Origin: Streptomyces curacoi
GTDB taxonomy: Bacteria; Actinomycetota; Actinomycetes; Streptomycetales; Streptomycetaceae
DNA length: 64,000 bases
Reading direction: 5' to 3'
Assembly (NCBI RefSeq): GCF_001513975.1
Contig: NZ_KQ947994.1
Location: forward strand, 1 to 64,000
Part shown: positions 49,976 to 58,825 of the stretch, piece by piece
How positions within the stretch are numbered: the first letter of the stretch is position 1
How the letters are laid out: every line of letters begins with the position of its first letter
Translations under genes and position numbers: made by a program
The notes under the pieces: generated by a model
What the model was told of the DNA's origin: nothing
The model's database searches: none
The model's input: the letters and a program-made list of their open reading frames with translations, nothing else

Positions 49976-50162
49976 CCGATCGCCTCCCCCTTCTCGTTCA
50001 CGGCGCCCGGTTGACCGGTCGTGCCACTTTACGGTGTATGCGCGCGCCCCCTTCGGGCGCCCCGGCCCTCTAGACGCAGAGATCGCCCACCGGGTTGCCC
50101 CCGAACAGCGTGCGGGATGATGGACGGGTTCCGCCTCTCGTTTCTCCCGGAAAGGCCCCTCC

Positions 50163-50759
50163 ATGGCACCGCGCATCCTGCTGGCCCGGCACGGACAGAC
50201 GCAGTGGTCGCTGTCCGGCAAGCACACGGGCAGGACCGATGTGCCGCTCCTTGAGGAGGGCCGCCGGGGCGCGAAGCTGCTGGGCGAGCGCCTGAACCGG
50301 CCGCCGTACGACGGGCTGGCCGGCGTCGAGGTGCGCACCAGCCCCCTCTCACGCGCGCGTGAGACGTGCGAACTCGCCGGCTTCGGGGAACGCGCGCGTG
50401 CCTGGGACACGCTCATGGAGTGGGACTACGGCGCGTACGAGGGCATGACACCGGCCGACATCCAGGCCGTCCGTCCCGGCTGGCTCATCTGGCGCGACGG
50501 CGTGCCCGAGGGCGAGACCCTGTCCGAGGTGACGGCCCGGGCCGACGAGGTGGTGGCGTGGGCGCGCGAGGCGGACCGTGATGTGCTGGTGTTCGCGCAT
50601 GGGCACATACTGCGGTCCATAGGCGCGCGGTGGCTGGGCCTGCCGCTCGACTTCGCGGCCCGGATCCGGCTGAACCCGACGTCGCTGTCGGTGCTGGGGT
50701 GGGCTTACGGGGAGCCGGCGATCGAGAGCTGGAACGACTTGGGGCACCTGGCCGGGTAG
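50163..50759 (+). CDS. Histidine phosphatase (phosphoglycerate-mutase-like)
   Basis: 198 residues. LARHGQTQW carries Arg9 and phospho-acceptor His10; SPLSRARET, EWDYGAYEG with the acid Glu, and FAHGHILR with the second catalytic His complete the branch 1 histidine phosphatase site. Substrate unknown; small-molecule phosphatase (GpmB/CobC-like) likely. AAAGGCCCC before ATG 50163. Monocistronic. Confidence 0.9.
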   Translation: MAPRILLARHGQTQWSLSGKHTGRTDVPLLEEGRRGAKLLGERLNRPPYDGLAGVEVRTSPLSRARETCELAGFGERARAWDTLMEWDYGAYEGMTPADIQAVRPGWLIWRDGVPEGETLSEVTARADEVVAWAREADRDVLVFAHGHILRSIGARWLGLPLDFAARIRLNPTSLSVLGWAYGEPAIESWNDLGHLAG

Positions 50760-50837
50760 CGCGCGGGGGGCACCCCGCGCGCGCCGGGCCGCGCGACCTG
50801 CCCCTGGAATCCGGGCACCTCGTTCACGCCGTACCGT

Positions 50838-52379
50838 TCACGCGGTGCGCGGCGCCGAGGCATGCCGCTCCAGGAACGCCGACACGCCACTCGCCCGCCG
50901 GTGCGGCAACAGCACCCGCGCCGTCCCCGCCAGCATCGTCTGCACCCGCGACGACTGCACCTGGTCCAACAGGTCCAGCACCCGCATCCCCGCAGCCGCC
51001 GCCTCGTCCGGACGCCCGCCCCGGGCCAGGTCGTCCGCCAGTTCCGCCGTGTACAACGCGATGTTGCGCGTGAAGTGCGGATCCTGGAGCTCGGCCGCCC
51101 GCCCGGCATGCCGCGCCGCCCGCTGCCAGTTGCCCAGCGTCGACCAGCACTGTGCCTCCAGGACCTCCAGTTCGGCCTCGCCGTAGAAGGTCATCCACTC
51201 GGGGTCGGCGTCCGAGCGGCCCCGCTCGAAGAGGGCCTGGGCGCGGACGAGGGCCTGCTCGCATCCGGTGCGGTCGGCGAGCCCCGCCCAGCCGCCCGCC
51301 TCGCGCAGTGCCAGCAGCGACATCAGACGGGCGGAGCCCAGGGGGCGCGCGACGCGTTGCGCGGCCTGCGCCGCCCGCACCGCCTCACGCGGCCGGCCCG
51401 CGTCCCGCGCGAGGAAGGACGTGTTGCAGAAGGCGTGCGCCTCAAGGGCGGGATCCCCGGCCATCCGGGCCGTCGCCAACGCCTCCGCGTAGTGCGAGCG
51501 CGCGTCGTCGAACCGCCCCGAGTCGTGCGCCAGCCACCCCACGGAGATGGCCAGTTCCCCCGCGCCCGAGTGGATCCGGTCGCCGGTCGTCTGCCGCGTG
51601 GTGCCGGCGTCGAGCAGGGCGTAGGCGGCGCGCAGCGGGGCGGCGGCGCGCCGGTAGAGGCCGTCGGCGCCGTGCCGGTCGTCGAGCAGCCGGATGCGGC
51701 GTACGGCTTCCTCGAGCGCGTCCGCCTCGCGGCCCCCGACACGTCGGACGGGACGCTCCGCGGCCGCGGCGTCAAAGGCGAGCCCCAGCGGGCTCAGCGA
51801 GGCGGCGGCCACCGTGGCGCCCCCGCCGGTCATGAATGCGCGACGCAGCACGTCGCTCTCCTCGTGGATCTCGTGATTCTGCTGTGTGCCGTACAGGTCG
51901 TACGGGTCCTGCTGGTTCTGCTGGTCCTGTTGGTCCTGTTGGTCCTGTTGGTCCTGTTGGTCCTGCTGGTTCTGCGAGTTCTGCGGTTTGTGCGGGTCAT
52001 ACGGCTCGTGCGCCCCCCGCGTCTCATGGGTGGCGTGCGCCGGGCTGGTGGTGTGTACGGGGGGCGCGTCCTCGTCGGTGTGCGCCCGGCGTCCGCGTAC
52101 GGACGAGCGGGGCGCGAAGCCGAGGTCGGTGAGCGTGCGGCCGGGGAACATATGCAGGAACACCCGTTCGTACGCGTAGTTGGGGCAGCGGATCTCACCG
52201 GCCTCGACCCGCCCGACGTAACGCGCGTCACAGCTGACCCGCTCGCCGATCTCGCGGGCGGCCCGTCGTACCGCCGCGGCGAACTCGGCCGGCGAGCGCT
52301 GTCCGCGCAGCTGCCGGAACGCGAGATTCGGCCGCGGTGGCCTGGGGGGCTGGGACGAGGTCAGCTCTGACGACGCCAT
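50838..52379 (-). CDS. XRE-type HTH regulator with (Gln-Gln-Asp) repeat and TPR-like domain
   Basis: 513 residues. The N-terminal ~75 residues form an HTH-like domain (AAAVRRAAREIGERVSCDARYVGRVEAGEIRCP). A variable region (~100-175) contains repeated Gln-Gln-Asp from a 9-bp microsatellite. A hydrophobic patch (RAFMTGGGATVAAASLSPLG) precedes an all-helical C-terminal half with TPR-like repeats (LAISVGWLAHDSGRFDDARSHYAEAL and following). This layout is common among Streptomyces regulators that read peptide or partner proteins. ATG 52379 gives the conserved start; divergent from the small gene 52646-53080, its likely partner or target. Confidence 0.8.
   Translation of the reverse strand: MASSELTSSQPPRPPRPNLAFRQLRGQRSPAEFAAAVRRAAREIGERVSCDARYVGRVEAGEIRCPNYAYERVFLHMFPGRTLTDLGFAPRSSVRGRRAHTDEDAPPVHTTSPAHATHETRGAHEPYDPHKPQNSQNQQDQQDQQDQQDQQDQQNQQDPYDLYGTQQNHEIHEESDVLRRAFMTGGGATVAAASLSPLGLAFDAAAAERPVRRVGGREADALEEAVRRIRLLDDRHGADGLYRRAAAPLRAAYALLDAGTTRQTTGDRIHSGAGELAISVGWLAHDSGRFDDARSHYAEALATARMAGDPALEAHAFCNTSFLARDAGRPREAVRAAQAAQRVARPLGSARLMSLLALREAGGWAGLADRTGCEQALVRAQALFERGRSDADPEWMTFYGEAELEVLEAQCWSTLGNWQRAARHAGRAAELQDPHFTRNIALYTAELADDLARGGRPDEAAAAGMRVLDLLDQVQSSRVQTMLAGTARVLLPHRRASGVSAFLERHASAPRTA
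51912..51983. repeat. 9-bp coding microsatellite
   Basis: Eight 9-bp units (ttggtcctg and one- to four-base variants) in the regulator gene, giving the Gln-Gln-Asp/Asn repeat. Whole-unit slippage keeps the frame. Confidence 0.93.
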
Positions 52380-52645
52380 GGCCGGGTCCTCTCGTGCGAA
52401 CCGTCGAACCATGCCGGAACGAGGACGAGTTGAACCGAATGTCCGTGTGATGCCCTTGTCTCCGGCGGGCAAGAACGTACCTGCTGTATCGGAGCCGTCA
52501 TGCAGGGTTTGGCTACAAACCGGATATCTCATACGGGATCTGCCATGAACTGCCATCCTTTGCGGCTGACTTCCGCCGTAGCCGTTGACGTCGCGAGGCG
52601 TTGAACTCTTCGGACTGCAAAAGGGGTTCCGTGGTGGAGGTCGGG

Positions 52646-53080
52646 ATGGAGACCAGCCAGAGCGTCGTTCCTCGTACGCCGTCGACAACGGCCGGGCACG
52701 CGCCGGCAGCAGAGTGCGGCGGCCCGCCGGCGGGCTGCGACGTGGTCACGGTCCCGGCGCGACAGGGCCTGGAGGCGGTCGACATCCTGCGGCGGGGGGC
52801 CGGGGAGTCGGTGGGGCCCGTACTGCACGACGACGGCTGCGACACGCTGGGCTTCGTGGTCCCGCCGGGCACGGCGGCGGCCTGGGACGTGCCGGGCAGC
52901 ACCTGCACCGAGACCGACGGCCGGGGGCTGCGCCTGAACCTGAACCCCGAGCCGCCCGTCGAGGGCTCGGACTGGCTCCTGCCACCCGGGGAGGCGGACC
53001 TGGCGACCGATCCCGCGGTGCTGCGGGCGGCGCTGGGGGAGGCGGCGCGGTTGATCGAGGCGGCGGACAACTGCCGCTGA
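52646..53080 (+). CDS. Small acidic Streptomyces hypothetical protein
   Basis: 144 residues, no motif recognised with certainty. Central VPARQGLEAVDILRR, GPVLHDDGCDTLGFVVPPGTAAAWDVPGSTC and a C-terminal helix ALGEAARLIEAADNCR; four or five cysteines. Predicted soluble. GTGGAGG 5 nt ahead of ATG 52646 fixes the start. Divergent from the HTH/TPR regulator across a 266-bp region, which suggests regulator-target pairing. Confidence 0.68.
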   Translation: METSQSVVPRTPSTTAGHAPAAECGGPPAGCDVVTVPARQGLEAVDILRRGAGESVGPVLHDDGCDTLGFVVPPGTAAAWDVPGSTCTETDGRGLRLNLNPEPPVEGSDWLLPPGEADLATDPAVLRAALGEAARLIEAADNCR

Positions 53081-53126
53081 CGAGGCTGCCCGGGCGGCAC
53101 CACCTCCTGCTTGCGACAATGACCCA

Positions 53127-53996
53127 ATGGGAAGGTCCAGGAACGCCCGGCGACGGCCGGCCGCCGTCGAAGCCGTCGTCGAACGCGTCGACGGCGGGCT
53201 CGCCGAGCTGATACCCGACCGGGACCGCGCCCGGGCCTGGACGCTCCTCATCGACGGGGCCCCTCAGTCACACGTCGATCTGGACGACCCGGCCCACCTC
53301 TCCTTCGAGTACCAGCGCCGCCTCGGGCACGTCATCGACCTCGTCGCCCCGCCGGGCCGGCCCGTCCACGCCGTGCACCTCGGCGGTGGCGCGCTCACGC
53401 TCGCCCGGTACGTCGCCGCCACCCGCCCCCGGTCCACCCAGCAGGTCGTCGAGCGGGACGCCGCCCTCGTCCAACTGGTCAGGCGGGAACTTCCGGTCGA
53501 ACCGAACGCCCGGATCCGGGTGCGGTCGGCGGACGCCCGGGACGGACTCGCCAAGGTGCCCGACGCATGGGCCGACCTCGTCATCGCCGACGTGTTCAGC
53601 GGGGCCCGTACACCCGCCCACCTGACCTCGACGGAGTTCCTCGACGACGTACGCAGGACCCTCGGGCCCGGCGGCGTCTACGCCGCCAACCTCGCCGACG
53701 GGCCGCCGCTGGCGCATCTGCGCGGCCAGATCGCCACCGCCGCCGACCGCTTCGCGGAACTCGCCCTGGTCGCCGACCCGGCCGTGCTGCGCGGCAAACG
53801 CTTCGGCAACGCCGTCCTCGTCGCCTCCGACCACCCGCTCCCGGTCGCCGAACTGACCCGCCGTGCCGCCTCCGACCCGCACCCGGCCCGCGTCGAGCAC
53901 GGCAAGGCGCTGACCGACTTCACCGGTGGTGCCGTACCCGTGACGGACCTCGCGGCGGTGGCCTCCCCGGCACCGCCCCCGTCGGTGTTCCGGTGA
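53127..53996 (+). CDS. Spermidine-synthase-like methyltransferase-fold protein
   Basis: 289 residues. The SAM-binding fold is recognised by VHLGGGALTLARYV, the acidic VVERDAALVQLVRREL after strand 2, and VRSADARDGLAKVPDAWADLVIADVFSGA after strand 4, the order of SpeE-like enzymes. Typical spermidine synthase active-site residues are only partly visible, and no SpeD gene adjoins, so a true polyamine role is uncertain. 46 bp after the small acidic protein, same strand, perhaps co-transcribed. Confidence 0.82.
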   Translation: MGRSRNARRRPAAVEAVVERVDGGLAELIPDRDRARAWTLLIDGAPQSHVDLDDPAHLSFEYQRRLGHVIDLVAPPGRPVHAVHLGGGALTLARYVAATRPRSTQQVVERDAALVQLVRRELPVEPNARIRVRSADARDGLAKVPDAWADLVIADVFSGARTPAHLTSTEFLDDVRRTLGPGGVYAANLADGPPLAHLRGQIATAADRFAELALVADPAVLRGKRFGNAVLVASDHPLPVAELTRRAASDPHPARVEHGKALTDFTGGAVPVTDLAAVASPAPPPSVFR

Positions 53997-54024
53997 CCGC
54001 GCGCCGGTACCGCGGATCCCCGAC

Positions 54025-54540
54025 TCAGTAGTTCCCGATCTCCACCCGCGGCGGCCCGTCGTGCCAGGTGCAGAACACCGACACCCGGTCTGCGCCCGAG
54101 CCGAACTCCACCCGGATCCACGTCTCGGTCTTCCACACCTGCATCGACCAGCCCGCACCCGGGGTGGCCGAGACGAGGGTGGCGGACGTCTCACCGATGT
54201 CGAAGACCACCCGGCCGCCGTCGGTGTCGTAGCCCTTGACCCGGCCGGAGGCGGTGGGGGAGGGGCTGGTGGTCTTCGGCGGCGTCTTCGCGGGGGGCGC
54301 GGTGGCCGGCGGTGTCCGGCTCGGCGTGGGTGACGGGCTCTTCGACGAGGTCGGCCGATTCGTCGACGACGCCAGCGGCTTCGACTCCTGCGTCGTCGCG
54401 TCCGCCGCCGTGATGGGCAGGGCGCGCGGCGGGTCGTAGGCGGTGCCCGTCATCACCGTGTGGACACCCCACCACGACAGCGTGACCGCCGCGCCGGTGG
54501 CGAGCGACCAGGCCAGTACGTGTACGAGTCCTCTGCGCAT
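54025..54540 (-). CDS. Membrane-anchored protein with Pro/Thr linker
   Basis: 171 residues. One N-terminal membrane helix (~5-28) is followed by an extended Ser/Pro/Thr/Lys-rich linker (~50-100) and a ~70-residue beta-rich domain (VVFDIGETSATLVSATPGAGWSMQVWKTETWIRVEFGSGADRVSVFCTWHDGPP). The outer domain has one cysteine. Function unknown. Divergent from the response-regulator gene; the gap holds three DnaA boxes. Confidence 0.7.
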   Translation of the reverse strand: MRRGLVHVLAWSLATGAAVTLSWWGVHTVMTGTAYDPPRALPITAADATTQESKPLASSTNRPTSSKSPSPTPSRTPPATAPPAKTPPKTTSPSPTASGRVKGYDTDGGRVVFDIGETSATLVSATPGAGWSMQVWKTETWIRVEFGSGADRVSVFCTWHDGPPRVEIGNY

Positions 54541-54582
54541 CGCGGGCCATACTGCCGCACGCGTCCCGGACGTGTCGCGCGG

Positions 54583-54646
54583 TTGTCCACAGGGGTGGAG
54601 TTGCCCGCAGTTGATGCGATTGTCCACAGCGGACGAGTTGTCCACA
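54583..54646 (+). promoter_or_regulatory. Cluster of three perfect DnaA boxes
   Basis: TTGTCCACA, the preferred Streptomyces DnaA box, occurs at 54583-54591, 54620-54628 and 54638-54646, all same orientation, within 64 bp between the divergent starts of 54025-54540 and the response regulator. Neither dnaA, dnaN nor gyrB is here, so this is not oriC; it may titrate DnaA or control the flanking genes. Confidence 0.88.
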
Positions 54647-54687
54647 GGCCCGGACCCGGCTCGCTCACATGGCGTACGGTGCGGCGC

Positions 54688-55443
54688 ATGGCAAGTGTGC
54701 TCGTGGTCGAGGACGACCAGTTCGTACGCTCGGCGCTCATCCGGCACCTGACCGACGCCGCCCACACGGTGCGCAGCGTCGGTACGGCACTGGAGGCGCT
54801 GCGCGAGGTCGCCCATTTCCGCTTCGACGTGGTGATCCTGGACCTCGGACTGCCCGACCTGGACGGCTCCGAGGCCCTGAAGATGCTGCGCGGCATCACG
54901 GACGTGCCCGTGATCATCGCCACCGCCCGGGACGACGAGGCGGAGATCGTCCGGCTGCTGAACGCCGGGGCGGACGACTATCTGACCAAGCCGTTCTCGG
55001 TCGAGCACCTGTCGGCCCGGATGGCCGCCGTCCTGCGCCGGGCCCGGTCGGGCAGCGGGGAGGCCGCCCCGTCGAGCGTGCTCCGCGTCGGCGGCCTGAC
55101 CGTCGACCCGCTGCGCCGCCAGGCCGAACTGGACGGTGTCCGCCTGGACCTCACCCGCCGCGAGTTCGACCTGCTCGCCTTCCTGGCCGGGCGGCCCGGG
55201 GTCGTCGTACCGCGCAAGGAACTGCTCGCCGAGGTGTGGCAGCAGTCGTACGGCGACGACCAGACCATCGACGTCCATCTGTCCTGGCTGCGCCGCAAGT
55301 TGGGCGAGACGGCCGCCAGCCCGCGCTATCTGCACACCCTGCGGGGTGTCGGCGTGAAGCTGGAGCCGCCGGCCGCGCTGTCCTCCGGTACGGACGCCGG
55401 TGTGGACGCCGGTGCGGACCCGGGACCGGAGCCACCGCGATGA
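54688..55443 (+). CDS. OmpR-family response regulator
   Basis: 251 residues. Receiver domain with acidic pair VVEDD, phospho-acceptor Asp52 in ILDLGLPDLDG, and Lys in LTKPFSVEHL; winged-helix DNA-binding domain with LTRREFDLLAFLAGRPG, and RRKLGE / TLRGVGVKL near the end. A Gly/Asp/Pro tail follows. Its stop overlaps the histidine kinase start by 4 bp. A chitinase-like gene follows, a probable target. Confidence 0.92.
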   Translation: MASVLVVEDDQFVRSALIRHLTDAAHTVRSVGTALEALREVAHFRFDVVILDLGLPDLDGSEALKMLRGITDVPVIIATARDDEAEIVRLLNAGADDYLTKPFSVEHLSARMAAVLRRARSGSGEAAPSSVLRVGGLTVDPLRRQAELDGVRLDLTRREFDLLAFLAGRPGVVVPRKELLAEVWQQSYGDDQTIDVHLSWLRRKLGETAASPRYLHTLRGVGVKLEPPAALSSGTDAGVDAGADPGPEPPR

Positions 55444-56843
55444 GGTGGGCCCTGGTCAAGGTCTGTCTGGCGGTCACCACCATGGTCGTGGTCGCCTTCG
55501 CGGTCCCGCTCGGACTCGTCATCAGGGAGATGGCCCGCGACCGCGCGTTCTCCAACGCCGAGCGGGAGGCCGCGGCCGTCGCCCCGGCGCTGTCCATCAC
55601 CACCGACCGGGACCAGCTGGAGCGGGTCGTCGCCTCGGCCGGGTCGGACGCGGGTATGGCCGTGCACATACCGGCGTCCGGCGCCGTGCCCGCCGTCGAC
55701 CTCGGCCGGCAGCGCGCCGCCGACGGTGACATCGCGACGGTGCGACGGCTGGGCCGTGCCTCGACCACCGAGGTGCCCGGCGGATCCACGCTGCTCCAGC
55801 CGGTCGCGCTGAGCTCCGGCGAGATCGCCGTCGTCGAGGTGTACGTCCCCGAATCCGAGGTCACCAACGGCCTCGCCACGGCGTGGGCGGTGCTCGCGGG
55901 GGTCGGCATCGCGCTGGTCGTCGGGTCGGTCGCGGTCGCCGACCGGCTGGGCGTACGGATGGTGCGGCCCGCGCAGCGCCTGGTCGAGGGTGCGCACGAG
56001 CTGGGGGAGGGCAAGCTGGGCGCCCGGGTGCCCGAGGAGGGGCCCAGCGAACTGCGGCTGGCGGCGGTCGCGTTCAACTCGATGGCCGATCAGGTCGTAC
56101 AACTCCTGGCGAATGAGCGGGAGTTGGCGGCCGATCTGTCCCACCGTCTGCGCACCCCGCTGACCGTGCTGCGGCTGAACGCGGCCTCGCTCGGGGACGG
56201 TCCGGCCGCCGAGCAGACCCGGGCCGCCGTCGCCCAGCTGGAGCGCGAGGTCGACACGATCATCCGTACGGCACGGGAGGCCAAGCCGCAGACGGTGGCG
56301 GCCGGTCCGGGCGCCGGGTGCGACGCGGCCGAGGTGGTGCGCGAGCGCATGGCGTTCTGGTCGGCGCTGGCGGAGGACGAGGGCCGCAAGGTGCGGGTGG
56401 CCGGTGTCGACCGGCCGGTGCGGATACCCGTGGCCCGGGCGGATCTGGCGGCCGCGCTGGACGCCCTGCTCGGCAACGTCTTCCGGCACACCCCCGAGGG
56501 CACGGCCTTCGCGGTCGACGTGCACAACGGCGAGGACGCGGTGATCGTGCTCGTCTCGGACGCGGGGCCCGGCATATCCGACCCCGAGGCGGCGATGGCG
56601 CGCGGGCGGGGCTCGGGCAGTGCCGGGTCGACCGGGCTCGGGCTGGACATCGTGCGGCGGCTCGCGGAGTCGACCGGCGGGGATGTGCGGATCGGGTCGT
56701 CGGTGCTCGGCGGGACCGAGGTGCGGATCTGGATCCAGCTGGACGGGCGGGCGCCCGTGCGCAGGGGCCATCGGGGGTCGGTGCGCAGACGCCGCCCCGG
56801 CCGACTGGTCGCTGCCTTTAACCGTCCCCGATCCCTCCCTTAA
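55440..56843 (+). CDS. Sensor histidine kinase
   Basis: 467 residues. Two membrane helices (~5-28, ~145-168) enclose an extracytoplasmic sensor of ~115 residues; a HAMP domain (~170-222) leads to the dimerisation helix with His235 in DLSHRLRTPLT and an ATPase domain with NVFRHTPEG (N box), DAGPGI and GLGLDIVRR. A basic tail (RRGHRGSVRRRRPGR) ends the protein. Partner of the preceding regulator by overlapping genes. Confidence 0.92.
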   Translation: MRWALVKVCLAVTTMVVVAFAVPLGLVIREMARDRAFSNAEREAAAVAPALSITTDRDQLERVVASAGSDAGMAVHIPASGAVPAVDLGRQRAADGDIATVRRLGRASTTEVPGGSTLLQPVALSSGEIAVVEVYVPESEVTNGLATAWAVLAGVGIALVVGSVAVADRLGVRMVRPAQRLVEGAHELGEGKLGARVPEEGPSELRLAAVAFNSMADQVVQLLANERELAADLSHRLRTPLTVLRLNAASLGDGPAAEQTRAAVAQLEREVDTIIRTAREAKPQTVAAGPGAGCDAAEVVRERMAFWSALAEDEGRKVRVAGVDRPVRIPVARADLAAALDALLGNVFRHTPEGTAFAVDVHNGEDAVIVLVSDAGPGISDPEAAMARGRGSGSAGSTGLGLDIVRRLAESTGGDVRIGSSVLGGTEVRIWIQLDGRAPVRRGHRGSVRRRRPGRLVAAFNRPRSLP

Positions 56844-56855
56844 GCGCACCCTAAG
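56839..56855. promoter_or_regulatory. 11-bp-spaced direct repeat before the chitinase gene
   Basis: cttaag at 56839-56844 and cctaag at 56850-56855, start-to-start distance 11 bp, overlapping the end of the kinase gene and ~110 bp ahead of the GH18 gene. Spacing fits tandem binding of an OmpR-type regulator, presumably the adjacent one. Confidence 0.4.
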
Positions 56856-56964
56856 ATCCTCAACACCGGTCCGGGTCAGGGCTTTTGCCCGATTCCTGAT
56901 CGCTAGCGTGCTGCCGCATCCCCACCCCCGTGATTCCCCCGTGAACAGCGAAGGCAGGCACGCT

Positions 56965-58431
56965 ATGAGGACCCACCGGCGCAAGGTCAGTGGCAGGAAC
57001 AAGGCGATCGGCGGTCTCGTGGCCGCGGCCGTGGCCGGTGGCGGCGCGCTCGTGTTCACCGGCACCGCGCAGGCGGCCGGCGTCGGCGCCGCGTACACGA
57101 AGACCAGCGCATGGTCGACGGGTTACACCGCGCAGTACGTCGTCACGAACGACAGCGGCCGGGCGAAGAAGGACTGGACGCTGGAGTTCGACCTGCCGTC
57201 GGGGTCCAAGCTGAGCTCTCTTTGGAACGCCGAGTCGAGCGTGAGCGGGCAGCATGTCACCGTGACCCCGCCGAAGTGGGACACGGACGGGCTGGCGGCC
57301 GGGGAGTCGGTGACGGTCGGATTCGTCGTCAACGGCACGGGTGCCCCGACGGGCTGTCTGATCGACGACGCGAAGTGCGCCACGGACGACGGAGCGACGC
57401 CGGAGCCGAGCGGCCGCCCGACCGCCACCGAATCCGCCACCCCGAAGCCGACGGCCACCCCCACCCGGAGCACCACCCCCACCCAGAGCGCGACGCCCAC
57501 CGCCAAGCCCTCGCAGAGCCCCGGCACCGGAACGGGGAGCACCGCCGGCTTCGCCCCCTACATAGACACCTCCCTCCACCCGGCCTTCGACCTGTCGGCG
57601 AGCGTCGAGGCGACCGGCGTGAAGGACTACAACCTCGCCTTCGTCACCGACGGCGGCGGCTGCACCCCGAAGTGGGGCGGCGTCACCGGCCTCGCCGACG
57701 ACGCGGTGGCCGCGCAGATCGGTGACCTGCGCGCCAAGGGCGGCGACGTCCGCGTCTCCTTCGGCGGCGCGGCCGGCAGCGAGCTGGCGACGACGTGCTC
57801 CTCGGCCGACGCGCTGGCGGCGGCGTACGGCAAGGTCGTGGACGCGTACAAGCTGACCAAGGTCGACTTCGACGTCGAGGGCGGCGCGCTGCCGGACACG
57901 GCGGCCAACACGCGCCGCGCCCAGGCGATAGCCAAGCTCCAGCAACAGCACCCGGAGCTGGACGTCTCCTTCACCCTCCCCGTCATGCCGGAGGGCCTGA
58001 CCCAGCCGGGCGTCGACCTCCTGTCCGACGCCAGGCGGAACGGCGTCGAGATCAACACCGTCAACATCATGGCGATGGACTACGGCCCCGCCTACAGCGG
58101 CGACATGGGCACCTACGCCGAGCAGGCGGCCACCGCCACCCAGGCCCAGATCAAGGGCGTGCTCGGCCTCTCCGACAGCGCGGCGTGGAAGACGGTCGCC
58201 GTCACCCCGATGATCGGCGTCAACGACGTCACCACGGAGATCTTCAAGGTCGACGACGCCACCCAGCTGGTCGACTTCGCCAAGTCCAAGGGCCTGGGCT
58301 GGCTGTCGATGTGGTCGGCGACCCGCGACCAGCAGTGCGCGGGCGGCGAGAAGCCGGCGGCGGACGCGACGTGCAGCTCGATCCGGCAGGAGAAGTTCGC
58401 GTTCTCGAAGGCGTTCGCGGCCTACAACTGA
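56965..58431 (+). CDS. Secreted GH18 chitinase-like protein with CBM2
   Basis: 488 residues. A signal peptide (Tat-like RRK start, hydrophobic ~14-32, AQAA cleavage) is followed by a family 2 carbohydrate-binding module (~40-125), a Thr/Pro/Ser linker (~145-190) and a GH18 barrel. The GH18 motif is VDFDVEGG (Asp301, Asp303, catalytic Glu305), with MAMDYGPAYSGD matching the Met-Tyr strand. It would hydrolyse chitin. ATG 56965 is used; GTG 56941 is in frame. Directly after a two-component system, an arrangement known for other Streptomyces chitinases. Confidence 0.88.
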   Translation: MRTHRRKVSGRNKAIGGLVAAAVAGGGALVFTGTAQAAGVGAAYTKTSAWSTGYTAQYVVTNDSGRAKKDWTLEFDLPSGSKLSSLWNAESSVSGQHVTVTPPKWDTDGLAAGESVTVGFVVNGTGAPTGCLIDDAKCATDDGATPEPSGRPTATESATPKPTATPTRSTTPTQSATPTAKPSQSPGTGTGSTAGFAPYIDTSLHPAFDLSASVEATGVKDYNLAFVTDGGGCTPKWGGVTGLADDAVAAQIGDLRAKGGDVRVSFGGAAGSELATTCSSADALAAAYGKVVDAYKLTKVDFDVEGGALPDTAANTRRAQAIAKLQQQHPELDVSFTLPVMPEGLTQPGVDLLSDARRNGVEINTVNIMAMDYGPAYSGDMGTYAEQAATATQAQIKGVLGLSDSAAWKTVAVTPMIGVNDVTTEIFKVDDATQLVDFAKSKGLGWLSMWSATRDQQCAGGEKPAADATCSSIRQEKFAFSKAFAAYN

Positions 58432-58513
58432 CCGGTGGGACCGATCGCGGAACGGAACCCTTGTGCGGGACGGTGACTTGTAGCATCTGAGCTCCGTGGC
58501 ACAAGGGGGAAGC

Positions 58514-58825
58514 GTGATCGAACTGGCCGACATGATCCGTGAGTTGCGGCAGCAGCTGGCCACGGCCCTGGCCGATGGGCAGGGCGAGCCCCTGCGGTTC
58601 GAGCTCGGTCCCGTGGAGGTCGAGGCGACCGTCGCCGTCAGCCGGGAGGCGAGTGCGGACGGCAAGGTGCGGCTGTGGGTCGTCGACGCCGGGGCGAACG
58701 GCAAGTACACGCAGGCGCAGACGCAGCGGGTCACGGTCACCCTCACGCCCAGGGCCGTTCCGGCGGACGGAAGCGCGGCCCGGCCGGTGCTGATCGCGGG
58801 CGGCGAGGTTGACGGCGAGCGCTGA
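58514..58825 (+). CDS. Trypco2 (trypsin-co-occurring domain 2) protein
   Basis: 103 residues. IELADMIRELRQQLATALADGQGEPLRFELGPVEVEATVAV and a KVRLWVVDAGANGKY segment match the trypco2 family, small proteins encoded next to trypsin-like proteases in predicted NTP-dependent conflict systems. The fold is a short helix plus beta-hairpins; role probably adaptor or regulator of the protease. GTG 58514 follows AAGGGGGA; GTG 58496 is possible. It overlaps the next gene by 17 bp. Confidence 0.85.
   Translation: MIELADMIRELRQQLATALADGQGEPLRFELGPVEVEATVAVSREASADGKVRLWVVDAGANGKYTQAQTQRVTVTLTPRAVPADGSAARPVLIAGGEVDGER

Noticed and set aside
54583..54646. Chromosomal origin oriC
   Set aside because: Only three boxes, and no dnaA, dnaN, recF or gyrB nearby; a Streptomyces oriC has many more boxes.
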